From contig WGNA01000011.1 in the NCBI GenBank assembly GCA_016124755.1, positions 182,688 through 246,687 of the forward strand: a DNA stretch of 64,000 nt, read 5' to 3'. The notes under the pieces were generated by a model that was not told where the DNA came from, made no database searches, and saw only the letters and a program-made list of their open reading frames with translations. The position numbers and the translations under genes were made by a program. Source of the DNA: Bacteroidota bacterium. GTDB taxonomy: Bacteria; Bacteroidota; Bacteroidia; NS11-12g; UBA9320. Positions 26,644 through 33,635 of this stretch are shown here, in pieces; the stretch's first letter is position 1, and each line of letters opens with the position of its first letter.

Positions 26644-27784
26644 AGTCGCTTTTCTATTCGTATTAATTTCCTGTTCTGCCACTGCCCAAACGAAGTGGAA
26701 AGAGAATTTTTCGTATCGTGGATATGTGAAGGATTTGCGGCTGATTTCAATCGATGCAAAAGGCCATACACTTCAACAGAATTTCATTCACAACCGGTTC
26801 AATTTCCGATATCAGTTAAAGTCTAATCTCAAGTTCGGACTGGAATTGCGGAATCGGTTTTTCTACGGTGAGTTTCTAAAATATGTTCCGAACTATGGCG
26901 ACCAGTTGGAATATGATCCGGGGGTAATCGACATGACGTGGTCGTGGATTAATAACCGGGAATTTGTGGCACACACAACTATTGATCGGATGTGGCTTAA
27001 CTGGAGTAACGATAAATGGGATATCCGGATCGGAAGGCAACGCATCAACTGGGGACAGAATATCGTGTGGAATCCGAACGATCTTTTTAATGTGCTCAAC
27101 TTTGCCAATTTCGATTACGAAGAACGACCGCCTGCGGATGCGCTGAAAATCGAACATTATCTAAAAAAAGGCGGAAGCTTAAATTTCGGATACAAGTTCG
27201 CGAAGAAGTGGGAGGAGACTGTTTTTGTAACCATGTACCGGTTTAATAAAAAGCTTTATGATGTGCAGATTCTGGCCGGGAAATATCACCGCGATGCGGC
27301 GGTAGGACTGGGCTGGGCAGGGAGCATAAAGAACGCAGGATTTAAAGGGGAAGCAACCTATTTTGAACCTATAATGGACAGTTCAGACCGGGCCTTTATT
27401 ACATCTGTTTCGGTGGATTTTCTAATGAAGAAAGGTCCTTACGTAGTTATTTCAACTTTGTATAATACACTCGGAACCAGCGATCTCAATAAACTTCTGC
27501 AACTCACTCCAACAGCCGGCGGAACGTTGGATGTGAAACATTTGATGCCGAATAAATACAGTCTCTTTGTTCAGGCCGGTGGTTCGGTAACGCCACTGTT
27601 GTCACTCAATTTGGCTGTAATCGGCGCCATAGATATTAAAGGCGTTTTCATGATGCCGACTATTGCCTATAATCTGAAAACCAATCTGGATCTCAATATA
27701 ATCGGACAAAGTTTTCTCGGCGATTCAGACAAATGGCGATTTCTGAGCAATGGAATATTTGTGCGGTTGAAGCAAAGCTTTTGA
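26627..27784 (+). CDS. Outer-membrane beta-barrel protein (DUF1302-like) of the LolA/FtsX operon
   Basis: A 385-residue exported protein; ATG 26627 follows a GTG codon and gives a signal peptide ending at 'SATAQ'. The body is beta-rich with 'LRNRFFYGEFL', 'DKWDIRIGRQRINWGQNIVWNPNDLFN' and 'LNLAVIGAIDIKGVFMMPTIAYNL', and ends in 'FVRLKQSF', a terminal Phe expected of an outer-membrane barrel. The 'GRQ-I-WG---NP-DLFN' block is characteristic of DUF1302-type barrels encoded with LolA-like/FtsX transporters in several phyla. It is likely the outer-membrane terminus or acceptor of the system. It is last in the operon; no intrinsic terminator follows, but two strong palindromes lie 87-197 bp downstream. 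Confidence 0.8.
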   Translation: MKPKHKVAFLFVLISCSATAQTKWKENFSYRGYVKDLRLISIDAKGHTLQQNFIHNRFNFRYQLKSNLKFGLELRNRFFYGEFLKYVPNYGDQLEYDPGVIDMTWSWINNREFVAHTTIDRMWLNWSNDKWDIRIGRQRINWGQNIVWNPNDLFNVLNFANFDYEERPPADALKIEHYLKKGGSLNFGYKFAKKWEETVFVTMYRFNKKLYDVQILAGKYHRDAAVGLGWAGSIKNAGFKGEATYFEPIMDSSDRAFITSVSVDFLMKKGPYVVISTLYNTLGTSDLNKLLQLTPTAGGTLDVKHLMPNKYSLFVQAGGSVTPLLSLNLAVIGAIDIKGVFMMPTIAYNLKTNLDLNIIGQSFLGDSDKWRFLSNGIFVRLKQSF

Positions 27785-27870
27785 CAAAAATCGAAAAGCG
27801 AATAAGAGAAAATCGATCCGTCTTCCGTGAACTGCATCGAACATTTGTGATTCAGTAAAAAAACGGAATC

Positions 27871-27912
27871 CTGAATCCTGTCGGTAGCGTCCCCGCTACC
27901 GACAGGATTCAG
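27871..27912. repeat. Perfect 19-bp inverted repeat with TCCC loop (GTCGGTAGCG family)
   Basis: CTGAATCCTGTCGGTAGCG and its exact reverse complement are separated by the four bases TCCC. No T-run follows on either strand, so it is not a typical intrinsic terminator. It resembles dispersed palindromic repeats and has a partner 46 bp downstream. Confidence 0.9.
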
Positions 27913-27957
27913 ATAATTAAAAAATTTAATTGAATGAAAATGAATTAATGGAATAGA

Positions 27958-27981
27958 GTCGGTAGCGGGGACGCTACCGAC
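27958..27981. repeat. 10-bp inverted repeat with GGGA loop, mirror copy of the preceding palindrome
   Basis: GTCGGTAGCG-GGGA-CGCTACCGAC shares the inner stem of the 27871 palindrome, but its loop is the reverse complement (GGGA versus TCCC). The two copies are therefore inverted with respect to each other and frame an AT-rich 45-bp spacer, like the ends of a minimal mobile unit. Confidence 0.85.
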
Positions 27982-28012
27982 AGACCTAAAGTTTTTGGCG
28001 AAACAAGATGCC

Positions 28013-28154
28013 GGCTTAGCGATTGAAGCGGTTACGGAATGCGGGCAAAATGGTTGGCAATAACGAGCGAAACAGCGACCAAGGGAAGCTCGTTTTGCGA
28101 AGATTATTGCCCGGTTTTGCCAAATGAAGTTTGAGCGGAAAGCGCGTATAAGCC
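28013..28154. other. Nested multi-stem inverted-repeat element of unknown type
   Basis: Paired arms nest inside one another: GGCTTA 28013 with TAAGCC 28149; GGCAAAA 28044 with TTTTGCC 28115; GGCAATAA 28056 with TTATTGCC 28104; ACGAGC 28063 with GCTCGT 28088. The inner loop reads GAAACAGCGACCAAGGGAA. The single-stranded form would fold into one long bulged hairpin. It may be a structured RNA, a MITE or a recombination site. I do not recognise the family. It sits 140 bp upstream of a small exported-protein gene. Confidence 0.7.
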
Positions 28155-28261
28155 CCCTAAAAAATCAGAGATAAATACAAATTTCAAGTACAACAATCGG
28201 GATCTTACCTTCGGTTGGAGTTCTGTTTACGATGTCGGAATGGAGATAGGCCGGCAAAAGT

Positions 28262-28269
28262 TATTTTTG
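28262..28269 (+). promoter_or_regulatory. Bacteroidota -7 box (TATTTTTG)
   Basis: An exact TAnnTTTG match 25 bp upstream of the ATG of the 224-residue exported protein. No clear -33 box. Confidence 0.35.
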
Positions 28270-28294
28270 AGGTAAGATCTGCCAAAAGCCTGAC

Positions 28295-28969
28295 ATGTTA
28301 AAAATGAGAAGTTTAATTCGGTTTTGTACGTTGATATTGCTGTTGATGATGGTGCGTTCGGGAACACTGGCATCGGTATACTCTCAGCGGTTTTTATCGT
28401 CGATACCGATTGATTCGCTTACTCCGGAGCAGCTTAATTACAGAAGCCGGTACGTGAATCCGTATATGTTTATGGGGGTGGGATTTTACGGACGATACAC
28501 TTCGATCGCATTGGGTTTAAAATCCGGGAGATTCAATAATCAGTTTTGCTTTTCACCGTATTTCGAGAATTCAACATCGAGTCCGACGGTTACAAAACAC
28601 GCGCTGATTTCGGAGGTTTCCGCCACTTCGAGTTTTGAATTTAAAAATCTGAAAGTAGGTGTTAACAATGTACATCGCCTCAGCCTGACCTATGCATTTT
28701 TATATAATGCACGGGCAATTTTTATTTCGAACGGACTCATGATCGGATATTCGACCTACGAACTCAATGGTTTTACCAGCTTTCATATTCGGGCCGGGGT
28801 GGGGATGATGAAGTCGAAGTATTTATTCAAAGATCCGGTAATTGGAAAAACCTGGGAACGCAATCCGGAAATTCATCCGGGTTTTATTGCAGCCATCGGG
28901 TTTCAATTGAACCGGTATCCGTTTATGCGGGAACATTTTGTTAAGAGGAAGAAGGCGGGAATGGATTGA
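28295..28969 (+). CDS. Exported barrel-like protein of unknown function
   Basis: A 224-residue protein with an N-terminal signal peptide (LIRFCTLILLLMMVRSGTLA). The rest alternates short polar/hydrophobic beta stretches ('YVNPYMFMGVGFYGRYTSIALGLKSG', 'FTSFHIRAGVGMM', 'HPGFIAAIGFQLNRYPF') suggestive of a small outer-membrane barrel. Either ATG 28295 or 28304 is possible. I do not recognise a family. It is a stand-alone gene between the palindrome cluster and a frameshifted gene in what looks like an accessory region. Confidence 0.65.
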   Translation: MLKMRSLIRFCTLILLLMMVRSGTLASVYSQRFLSSIPIDSLTPEQLNYRSRYVNPYMFMGVGFYGRYTSIALGLKSGRFNNQFCFSPYFENSTSSPTVTKHALISEVSATSSFEFKNLKVGVNNVHRLSLTYAFLYNARAIFISNGLMIGYSTYELNGFTSFHIRAGVGMMKSKYLFKDPVIGKTWERNPEIHPGFIAAIGFQLNRYPFMREHFVKRKKAGMD

Positions 28970-29002
28970 ACTAATTCTTATTAATTTAAGTTTTAGTTTC
29001 AA

Positions 29003-29844
29003 ATGCTATTACGTCTCAATCTGATTTTCCTTTTATTTTTTGTTAGTCCGAAGGGCAGTTCGGCTCAGCAGGTTTATTCTAAGGCAATAGAAGGCGGGGC
29101 CAGAAAAACCATTGAAAGCTGTTTTGAGATTATTGGACAAGATACGGCTATATTGAATTCCGCTACTACACATTATGATTCCAATGGTTATTCTATAGTA
29201 GTTCGGTGTTTTATACCGAGTTTAAATTTAGGTGAGGATTCTTTTCTATCTGTTACAAGATGTGTTTACAGTGATAGCGGTTGTGTTCGTTTCGATTCCA
29301 GTCCGTTATATCAGATTACTGAGTTTTATGATCGTAATGGAAAACTCCTTCATTCACAAAGCACCACTGATTATTCACGGCAAGATAGCAGCTATAACAA
29401 GGGAAGTTGGCGATATCATATTGTAATGAACGGTAAAATAAGAACTCATGATTGTGCCTGGAAGTTGAAAAGTAGAAAGAGTGTGAATCGTATTATTTAT
29501 TACAGCTGTGACATGCCTTATATGTTCAATGAGATTAAATCCTTTAGAGATAGTAATAATAAATTGGTCAAGGAAAAGATAAAGGTTAGTGAATTTAAAG
29601 ACGATCAGAAAAGGAATACAGCAAAATTCATGGTTAATTATTTATATGATAGTCTGGGAAATATGATTGAAAAATTAATGATAAAAAGGGAGGAGAATTG
29701 GTAGAAAAATCAACTATATCCTATTGCTATGATGATGCGGGAAACTGGATTTGGAAAAACGAACGGGAGGTTTCTTTTGAAAATAAAATAAATGACGGAT
29801 CTTCTGAGAAGGTAATATTTACAACTCGGGTAATTATTTATTAA
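29003..29844 (+). pseudogene. Exported YD-repeat-like protein gene with a -1 frameshift near its 3' end
   Basis: The first frame (29003-29704) encodes a signal peptide (MLLRLNLIFLLFFVSPKGSSAQ) and 210 residues of a secreted protein with 'ITEFYDRNGKLLHS' and 'VNYLYDSLGNMIEKLM', patterns like RHS/YD 'toxin_RHS' or WG-type secreted proteins. At about 29683-29695 (ATAAAAAGGGAGGAG) the frame ends in TAG. The -1 frame continues for 50 codons (LVEKSTISYCYDDAGNWIWK...TTRVIIY) to TAA 29842-29844, carrying on the same 'Y-D-x-x-G-N' periodicity. One base is therefore missing from the A5G3 run. It may be a true mutation, a phase-variation site, or an assembly error. Confidence 0.75.
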
Positions 29845-29954
29845 TAGTTAATTGGTTCTCTGTTGGATACAACAAGATTGCAAAATGGTTTAGGGATCAA
29901 TGTATTATTTCGTTTCTCACTTTTTTCTTGATAAAAAAGTAAGCAAAAAATCAA

Positions 29955-30079
29955 GTCGGAAAGAAAGCTGGCAAGCGCCCTTTCTCATTTGTTGAAAATC
30001 TGGGGAAAGAAGTGACAAGCACTTTCCCGATTTTCTACCAAATGAGAAATTCCCGCCGGGGCTATCCCGCCTTTCCGAC
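29955..30079. other. Second nested-hairpin element
   Basis: Outer arms GTCGGAAAG 29955 / CTTTCCGAC 30071; then TTTCTCATTTG 29981 / CAAATGAGAAA 30039 (11 bp perfect); AAAATC 29995 / GATTTT 30029; GGGAAAG 30003 / CTTTCCC 30022. It has a size and layout similar to the element at 28013-28154, but the sequence is unrelated. It is preceded by CTTTTTTCTTGATAAAAAAG (29920-29939), an A/T inverted element also present at 22248. It is probably a non-autonomous repeat or a structured RNA. The 61-codon ORF through it is not a gene. Confidence 0.7.
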
Positions 30080-30232
30080 GGCCCACCCACGCGTTCCTAT
30101 TCTTGTTTTAGGATCCGCTTCGCACAATTCATTTTGTTCTTTTTCTACTAAATTGGAAGTGATCCCAGGTTGGTGTAATTATGCGGAGAAAGATTAATTA
30201 TTAAAATAAAGTCGATCCGGTTTTTTCGGTAT

Positions 30233-30253
30233 GTCCATCGCGGACTTTTTTTT
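30233..30253 (+). terminator. Weak putative intrinsic terminator
   Basis: A short stem GTCC-ATCGC-GGAC followed by eight T. It lies about 390 bp past the frameshifted gene and 150 bp past the nested hairpin, so it could end either that message or a small RNA. The stem is only 4 bp, hence low confidence. Confidence 0.35.
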
Positions 30254-30449
30254 GTTTATGGATAAACCTCGATCGCAACCTTCGAACAACAAAACTATAG
30301 GCGGATACTCGAAGCTATTTGAATTAGAAGTGCAAAACCTGATTGGCTTCGGTATAACTTAAGAAAATAAATTCGGTAACTCACTGAACAACAATTAAGA
30401 AATAGTTCTACAGAACTTAAAACGGCCAGGGCCATTTTGTGACATGGGA

Positions 30450-30574
30450 GTGGTAAATAATAGATGCGTCCGCCACCGACACCGCAGTAATACAGGAATT
30501 AAAAATTGATGACCCAGAAGAATTTCCAGACAAATTTATTTTAGGTCAAATCGGGGATTGAGCAAATAAATTGA
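30450..30574 (-). pseudogene. Decayed copy of the N-terminal end of the FNPxxS-type exported barrel protein
   Basis: Read on the minus strand, this stretch aligns base by base with the 5' end of the intact gene at 30626-31717 (31545-31665). Pieces corresponding to 'AQS', 'NKFVWK', 'FFW-NFN' and 'GVGGGR-YYLP' remain, in shifting frames with small indels and a stop. It lies directly downstream of that gene, as expected of a lost tandem duplicate. The rest of the 29845-30625 gap shows no gene. Confidence 0.8.
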
Positions 30575-30625
30575 AATAATTAGCGGCGATGAACATAAAC
30601 CAATTATTAATCTTTTATTCTCCCA

Positions 30626-31717
30626 TTATTTGAACAGTGTGGAGAAGCGGGTCTGGGAAATTTTAAAAAGATGAAAGGTAAAGCCCGCAGCAATCATCGG
30701 TAAATAACTTTTAGTTTGGAACTCATAGGATTCATTGGTGTCTAAATCAATTCCGCCATCGGTCTTTACATACTGGCAAATTCCTGTTTTTACTTCGAAA
30801 TCCCAAAAGCTTCCTATTCGATAGGATTTACGACCAATCATGGCGCCTTGGTATATCTTATCTGTATGAGAAAGACCATCTCCTCCGAATGAATTAATAT
30901 AATTAAAGCCGGCGGTGAAATGGTGACAATACTTTTGATTTTCCTTTAATTTAAACAAATCAAACATCGCATTTATTAAATAAACTCCGGAGGCATCTGT
31001 TGCAAAGCCACTCATTTGGGCGTTTAGTGGACCGATTTTTACACCCCACGCCGGCATCACTAAAATACGGTCAAAGCCAACTCCAAATGACAGATATGGG
31101 TTGAACCAATTTTTGATTTCGCGTTCAACGGCATCCGGATTTATGTGTATGTCGTTCTTTTCTTTGAATGCGAATAGATTGTAAGCAACCGAAATTTCTC
31201 CATACGGCATTTCGTAATATTGGTATTGATTATCGGGATGTTTATTAATGGTTTTAATTTTTGTTTTATATCCAATCTTTGCTGAATACGACCAATGTTT
31301 GTTGAATAAGTATCGATTGATGCCGCCGTGAATAAAGAAATGATCGCTTTCAACAGGATAAGTGTACCGGTGGTAATTAATCATTCCGACACCAATGGTA
31401 AAGTCATCGCGAAATTGAGTGCTGGATTTGTTAATTCTGAACAAGTCTAGATCAAACTGAAATGCTTGTTTGTCATAATCGCCGTATTTGATGCGCTCAA
31501 AATAACCGGTTACTGGTCCGAATTTCAACCGAAAAGTGGGCAAAAAATAAAACAAACGTCCGCCACCAACACCGGCAGAAATACCGGGATTAAAATTATT
31601 GGTCCAAAAGACTTTCCAAACAAATTTATTCGTGGAAGAATCGGTAGATTGTGCAAATGAAAAATGAATACATTCAACCACTAAAAAAAGTGCGACAAGG
31701 ATTTTCTGTATGCTCAT
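30626..31717 (-). CDS. Two-unit exported barrel-like protein of a local paralogous family
   Basis: A 363-residue protein with a signal peptide (ILVALFLVVECIHFSFAQ). It is made of two homologous units. Unit 1 is about 32-195 (NNFNPGISAGVGGGRLFYFLPTFRLKFGP...FQFDLDLFRI). Unit 2 is about 197-363 (NWFNPYLSFGVGFDRILVMPAWGVKIGP...INAMFDLFKL). Both share F-N-P-x-x-S-x-G-V-G-x-x-R and a later K-x-G-P, with amphipathic strands throughout, suggesting outer-membrane or surface barrels. I know of no function for the family. Its ATG overlaps the upstream ORF's stop (ATGA), so the three minus-strand ORFs from 32819 down form one operon. It is probably exported by Sec; no T9SS tail is present. Confidence 0.75.
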   Translation of the reverse strand: MSIQKILVALFLVVECIHFSFAQSTDSSTNKFVWKVFWTNNFNPGISAGVGGGRLFYFLPTFRLKFGPVTGYFERIKYGDYDKQAFQFDLDLFRINKSSTQFRDDFTIGVGMINYHRYTYPVESDHFFIHGGINRYLFNKHWSYSAKIGYKTKIKTINKHPDNQYQYYEMPYGEISVAYNLFAFKEKNDIHINPDAVEREIKNWFNPYLSFGVGFDRILVMPAWGVKIGPLNAQMSGFATDASGVYLINAMFDLFKLKENQKYCHHFTAGFNYINSFGGDGLSHTDKIYQGAMIGRKSYRIGSFWDFEVKTGICQYVKTDGGIDLDTNESYEFQTKSYLPMIAAGFTFHLFKISQTRFSTLFK

Positions 31718-32250
31718 TTGTTTTGACGTTTTAAAACAACCGGCCCCCGATTATCAATTAATCGAAGAATGTGAACGTTAAAATCAACTCCGATTAAAAA
31801 TGCCAGATTATGATTTACACTTTTATTAAAACCGCCGGAGTTTGGATCGATGTTGGTTTTAGTATTAGTAGTCTGTCCGGCTCCGATTTTCATTTGCACA
31901 TCCCGGAAACCGCTTCGTTGGTAAGTTGTTCGGTCGATCATACCCTCATATATGGTTTGATAATGGGCATCACCGAATTCAGAACCACTGTATGAATCCC
32001 AGTAGTTAAATCCAAGAGTTAAAACGTTATTGTATTTTTCCGACTGGATTAGATTCGTTAAATCTGATCTTAAATTGAGGGTTTGTAAATAATTAACTTC
32101 CGAAGATATCGCACTAAACTGGCCGGAAATAATACCGGTTTTTAGTCCGATTGCAGGGAAGAAAATAGTTCTGTCCATTCCCGCACCAATAGACAAATAC
32201 GGATTAAACCAAGTGCGAAAAAATGAACAACAGATCTTAGAGCAACTCAC
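31714..32250 (-). CDS. Second half of a split two-unit exported barrel-like protein
   Basis: A 178-residue ORF whose body 'TWFNPYLSIGAGMDRTIFFPAIGLKTGIISGQFS' matches unit 2 of the intact neighbour from its first residues onward. It has no signal peptide of its own; the GTG start (MSCSKICCSFFRT) is junk-like sequence before the conserved FNP box. The upstream ORF (unit 1) stops 4 bp into it (GTGA). In the intact paralogue the two units are one chain, so this is best read as a gene broken by a frameshift, with possible translational re-initiation. Without a signal peptide the half-protein could not leave the cell by itself. Its stop overlaps the ATG of the next gene. Confidence 0.65.
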   Translation of the reverse strand: MSCSKICCSFFRTWFNPYLSIGAGMDRTIFFPAIGLKTGIISGQFSAISSEVNYLQTLNLRSDLTNLIQSEKYNNVLTLGFNYWDSYSGSEFGDAHYQTIYEGMIDRTTYQRSGFRDVQMKIGAGQTTNTKTNIDPNSGGFNKSVNHNLAFLIGVDFNVHILRLIDNRGPVVLKRQNK

Positions 32251-32819
32251 CGGATTTTGGTTTTCGGTTGAAATTTAAATAGGTTGTAACCAATTGAAAA
32301 TTCACCATACGGCTGGTTTTTAAAGTATGATAATTGTTCAGAAACTGAGGAGTATATGGTTTCGATACTTCGGAAACCAATTTTAGCAGAATAAGAAAAG
32401 CGTGAAAAAAGCTGGTAACGGGCCACACCTATTAAAAGCATTCTATAATAATGAGAAACCGGATCATTCTCCTGCGTATAACCGGTTATTGCAGTACCTA
32501 TCTGAACAACATCCCGATATCGTTCACTTTTTTTATGTATTCTGAACAGATCGAGATCGAACTGAAATCCTCCGAATGATTTTCCATTAATGTTAAAACG
32601 GTTAAAAGAAGTAGTGAGCAGGCCCGTTTTGAGTCGAATGAGCGGTGTGAAATAATAAGCCCTGCATCCACCGGTACCAACTGAAGCACCCGGATTGAGA
32701 TTGTTGGCAAAGAAGGATTTAATGAATAAATGTGATGAGTCGGAAGAACGGACACACGCAAATGAATGAGCAGGATTCAACACAAAAAGTAGAACAGATA
32801 GCGCAACGGCATTTTTCAT
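32247..32819 (-). CDS. First half of a split two-unit exported barrel-like protein
   Basis: I trimmed the start to ATG 32819 (MKNAVALSVLLFVLNPAHSFA), which gives a proper signal peptide; the track start would run through the HigBA control region. The mature part (SFFANNLNPGASVGTGGCRAYYFTPLIRLKTG...FQFDLDLFRIHKKSERYRDV) matches unit 1 of the 363-residue paralogue through 'FSIGYNLFKFQPK'. It then stops at TGA 32247-32249, where the paralogue continues into unit 2. The next ORF supplies unit 2 in a different frame. It is divergent from higB, sharing a 100-bp control region. Confidence 0.7.
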   Translation of the reverse strand: MKNAVALSVLLFVLNPAHSFACVRSSDSSHLFIKSFFANNLNPGASVGTGGCRAYYFTPLIRLKTGLLTTSFNRFNINGKSFGGFQFDLDLFRIHKKSERYRDVVQIGTAITGYTQENDPVSHYYRMLLIGVARYQLFSRFSYSAKIGFRSIETIYSSVSEQLSYFKNQPYGEFSIGYNLFKFQPKTKIR

Positions 32820-32867
32820 TTTCAGGAAGCAAGGTACGTAAGTTATTTTACAGAAAAAATAACTTAA

Positions 32868-32898
32868 AATAAAAGTTCTCACTTTGAGAACTTTTATT
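32868..32898. promoter_or_regulatory. Operator-like 13-bp inverted repeat upstream of higBA
   Basis: AATAAAAGTTCTC-ACTTT-GAGAACTTTTATT is a perfect inverted repeat with a 5-base spacer, 22 bp upstream of the toxin's ATG and adjoining the -7 box. HigA-type antitoxins bind such palindromes to repress their own operon. It also lies about 50 bp upstream of the divergent barrel gene, so that gene could be co-regulated. Confidence 0.75.
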
Positions 32899-32905
32899 AA
32901 GTTTG
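32898..32905 (+). promoter_or_regulatory. Bacteroidota -7 box (TAAGTTTG) of higBA
   Basis: An exact TAnnTTTG match that begins on the last base of the operator, so repressor binding would block polymerase. The ATG of higB follows 14 bp later. No -33 TTTG is seen at normal spacing. Confidence 0.5.
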
Positions 32906-32919
32906 TATGAAGAAGTGAA

Positions 32920-33216
32920 ATGAAGCGAATCATTTCGAAAAGAACCTTAAGGGAGTTTTGGGCAATTCATTCGGATGCTGAACAATATTTGAAAATGTGG
33001 TACGAAACGGCTAAAAATGCAAATTGGAGTTCACCAAATGATGTGAAAAATTCATTCGCCAGTGCAAGTATATTGAAGCACGGAAGAGTGGTTTTTAATA
33101 TTAAAGGTAATTCATACCGTTTGGTGGTTAAATTCAACTATGAGAGGCAATGGGCATTTATCCGTTTTGTTGGGACTCACCATGAATATGACAATGTGGA
33201 TGTGAATACAATTTAG
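32920..33216 (+). CDS. higB: HigB-type (RelE-fold) mRNA interferase toxin
   Basis: A 98-residue basic protein matching the HigB_toxin family (PF09907): 'MKRIISKRTLREFWAIHSDAEQYLKMWYETAKNANW', 'NDVKNSFASASILKHGRVVFNIKGNSYRLVVKFNY' and 'AFIRFVGTHHEYDNVD'. These ribosome-dependent nucleases cut mRNA and stop translation when the antitoxin is lost. The size is normal. The toxin-first order with the antitoxin 11 bp downstream is typical of higBA. The ATG at 32920 is immediately after a palindromic operator and a -7 box. The locus sits in the accessory segment with decaying barrel genes, consistent with horizontal acquisition. Confidence 0.93.
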   Translation: MKRIISKRTLREFWAIHSDAEQYLKMWYETAKNANWSSPNDVKNSFASASILKHGRVVFNIKGNSYRLVVKFNYERQWAFIRFVGTHHEYDNVDVNTI

Positions 33217-33227
33217 AATACTTAATA

Positions 33228-33584
33228 ATGAAAATAACTCTAATAAAAAATGATCAGGATTATGAGCAGGCATTAAAAAGGCTTGAAACTGTGTTTGATG
33301 CCGCTCCCAATACAGTCGAAGGAGACGAGGCGGAAATACTCACTTTGTTAATTGATAATTATGAAAAGATTAATTATCCAATCGATGCGCCAGATCCCAT
33401 TGAAGCAATAAAAATAAGAATGGAAGAATTAAATTTAAAGCAAAAAGATCTGGTAGGCCTGATCGGTGGTAAAAGCTTAATTTCTGAAGTCTTGAATAAA
33501 AAGCGAAAACTTACTTTGGCAATGATTCGAAAATTAAATGAAACATTGAATATACCTACTGAAGTATTAATAAAGGATTATTGA
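33228..33584 (+). CDS. higA: HigA-type HTH antitoxin
   Basis: A 118-residue partner of HigB. The N-terminal half (ITLIKNDQDYEQALKRLETVFDAAPNTVEGDEAEILTLLIDNYE) is the toxin-neutralising part of the COG5499 antitoxin family. The C-terminal half (DPIEAIKIRMEELNLKQKDLVGLIGGKSLISEVLNKKRKLTLAMIRKLNETLNIP) is a clear Xre-type helix-turn-helix. It neutralises HigB and represses the operon through the palindrome at 32868. It begins 11 bp after the toxin stop. Confidence 0.93.
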   Translation: MKITLIKNDQDYEQALKRLETVFDAAPNTVEGDEAEILTLLIDNYEKINYPIDAPDPIEAIKIRMEELNLKQKDLVGLIGGKSLISEVLNKKRKLTLAMIRKLNETLNIPTEVLIKDY

Positions 33585-33635
33585 CTAATCTCTAATTGAC
33601 TCTGAAAACCAGCGGATAATAAGACGCCATTTTTC

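Noticed and set aside
27871-27912. Intrinsic terminator of the LolA-like operon
   Set aside because: The stem is strong but neither strand has a T-run after it; listed as a palindromic repeat instead.
28013-28154. Integron attC site
   Set aside because: The long hairpin is suggestive but the conserved RYYYAAC/GTTRRRY ends are not visible and no integrase is present.
30012-30197. 61-codon ORF downstream of the frameshifted gene
   Set aside because: It runs through the nested hairpin, whose base pairing explains the sequence better than coding.
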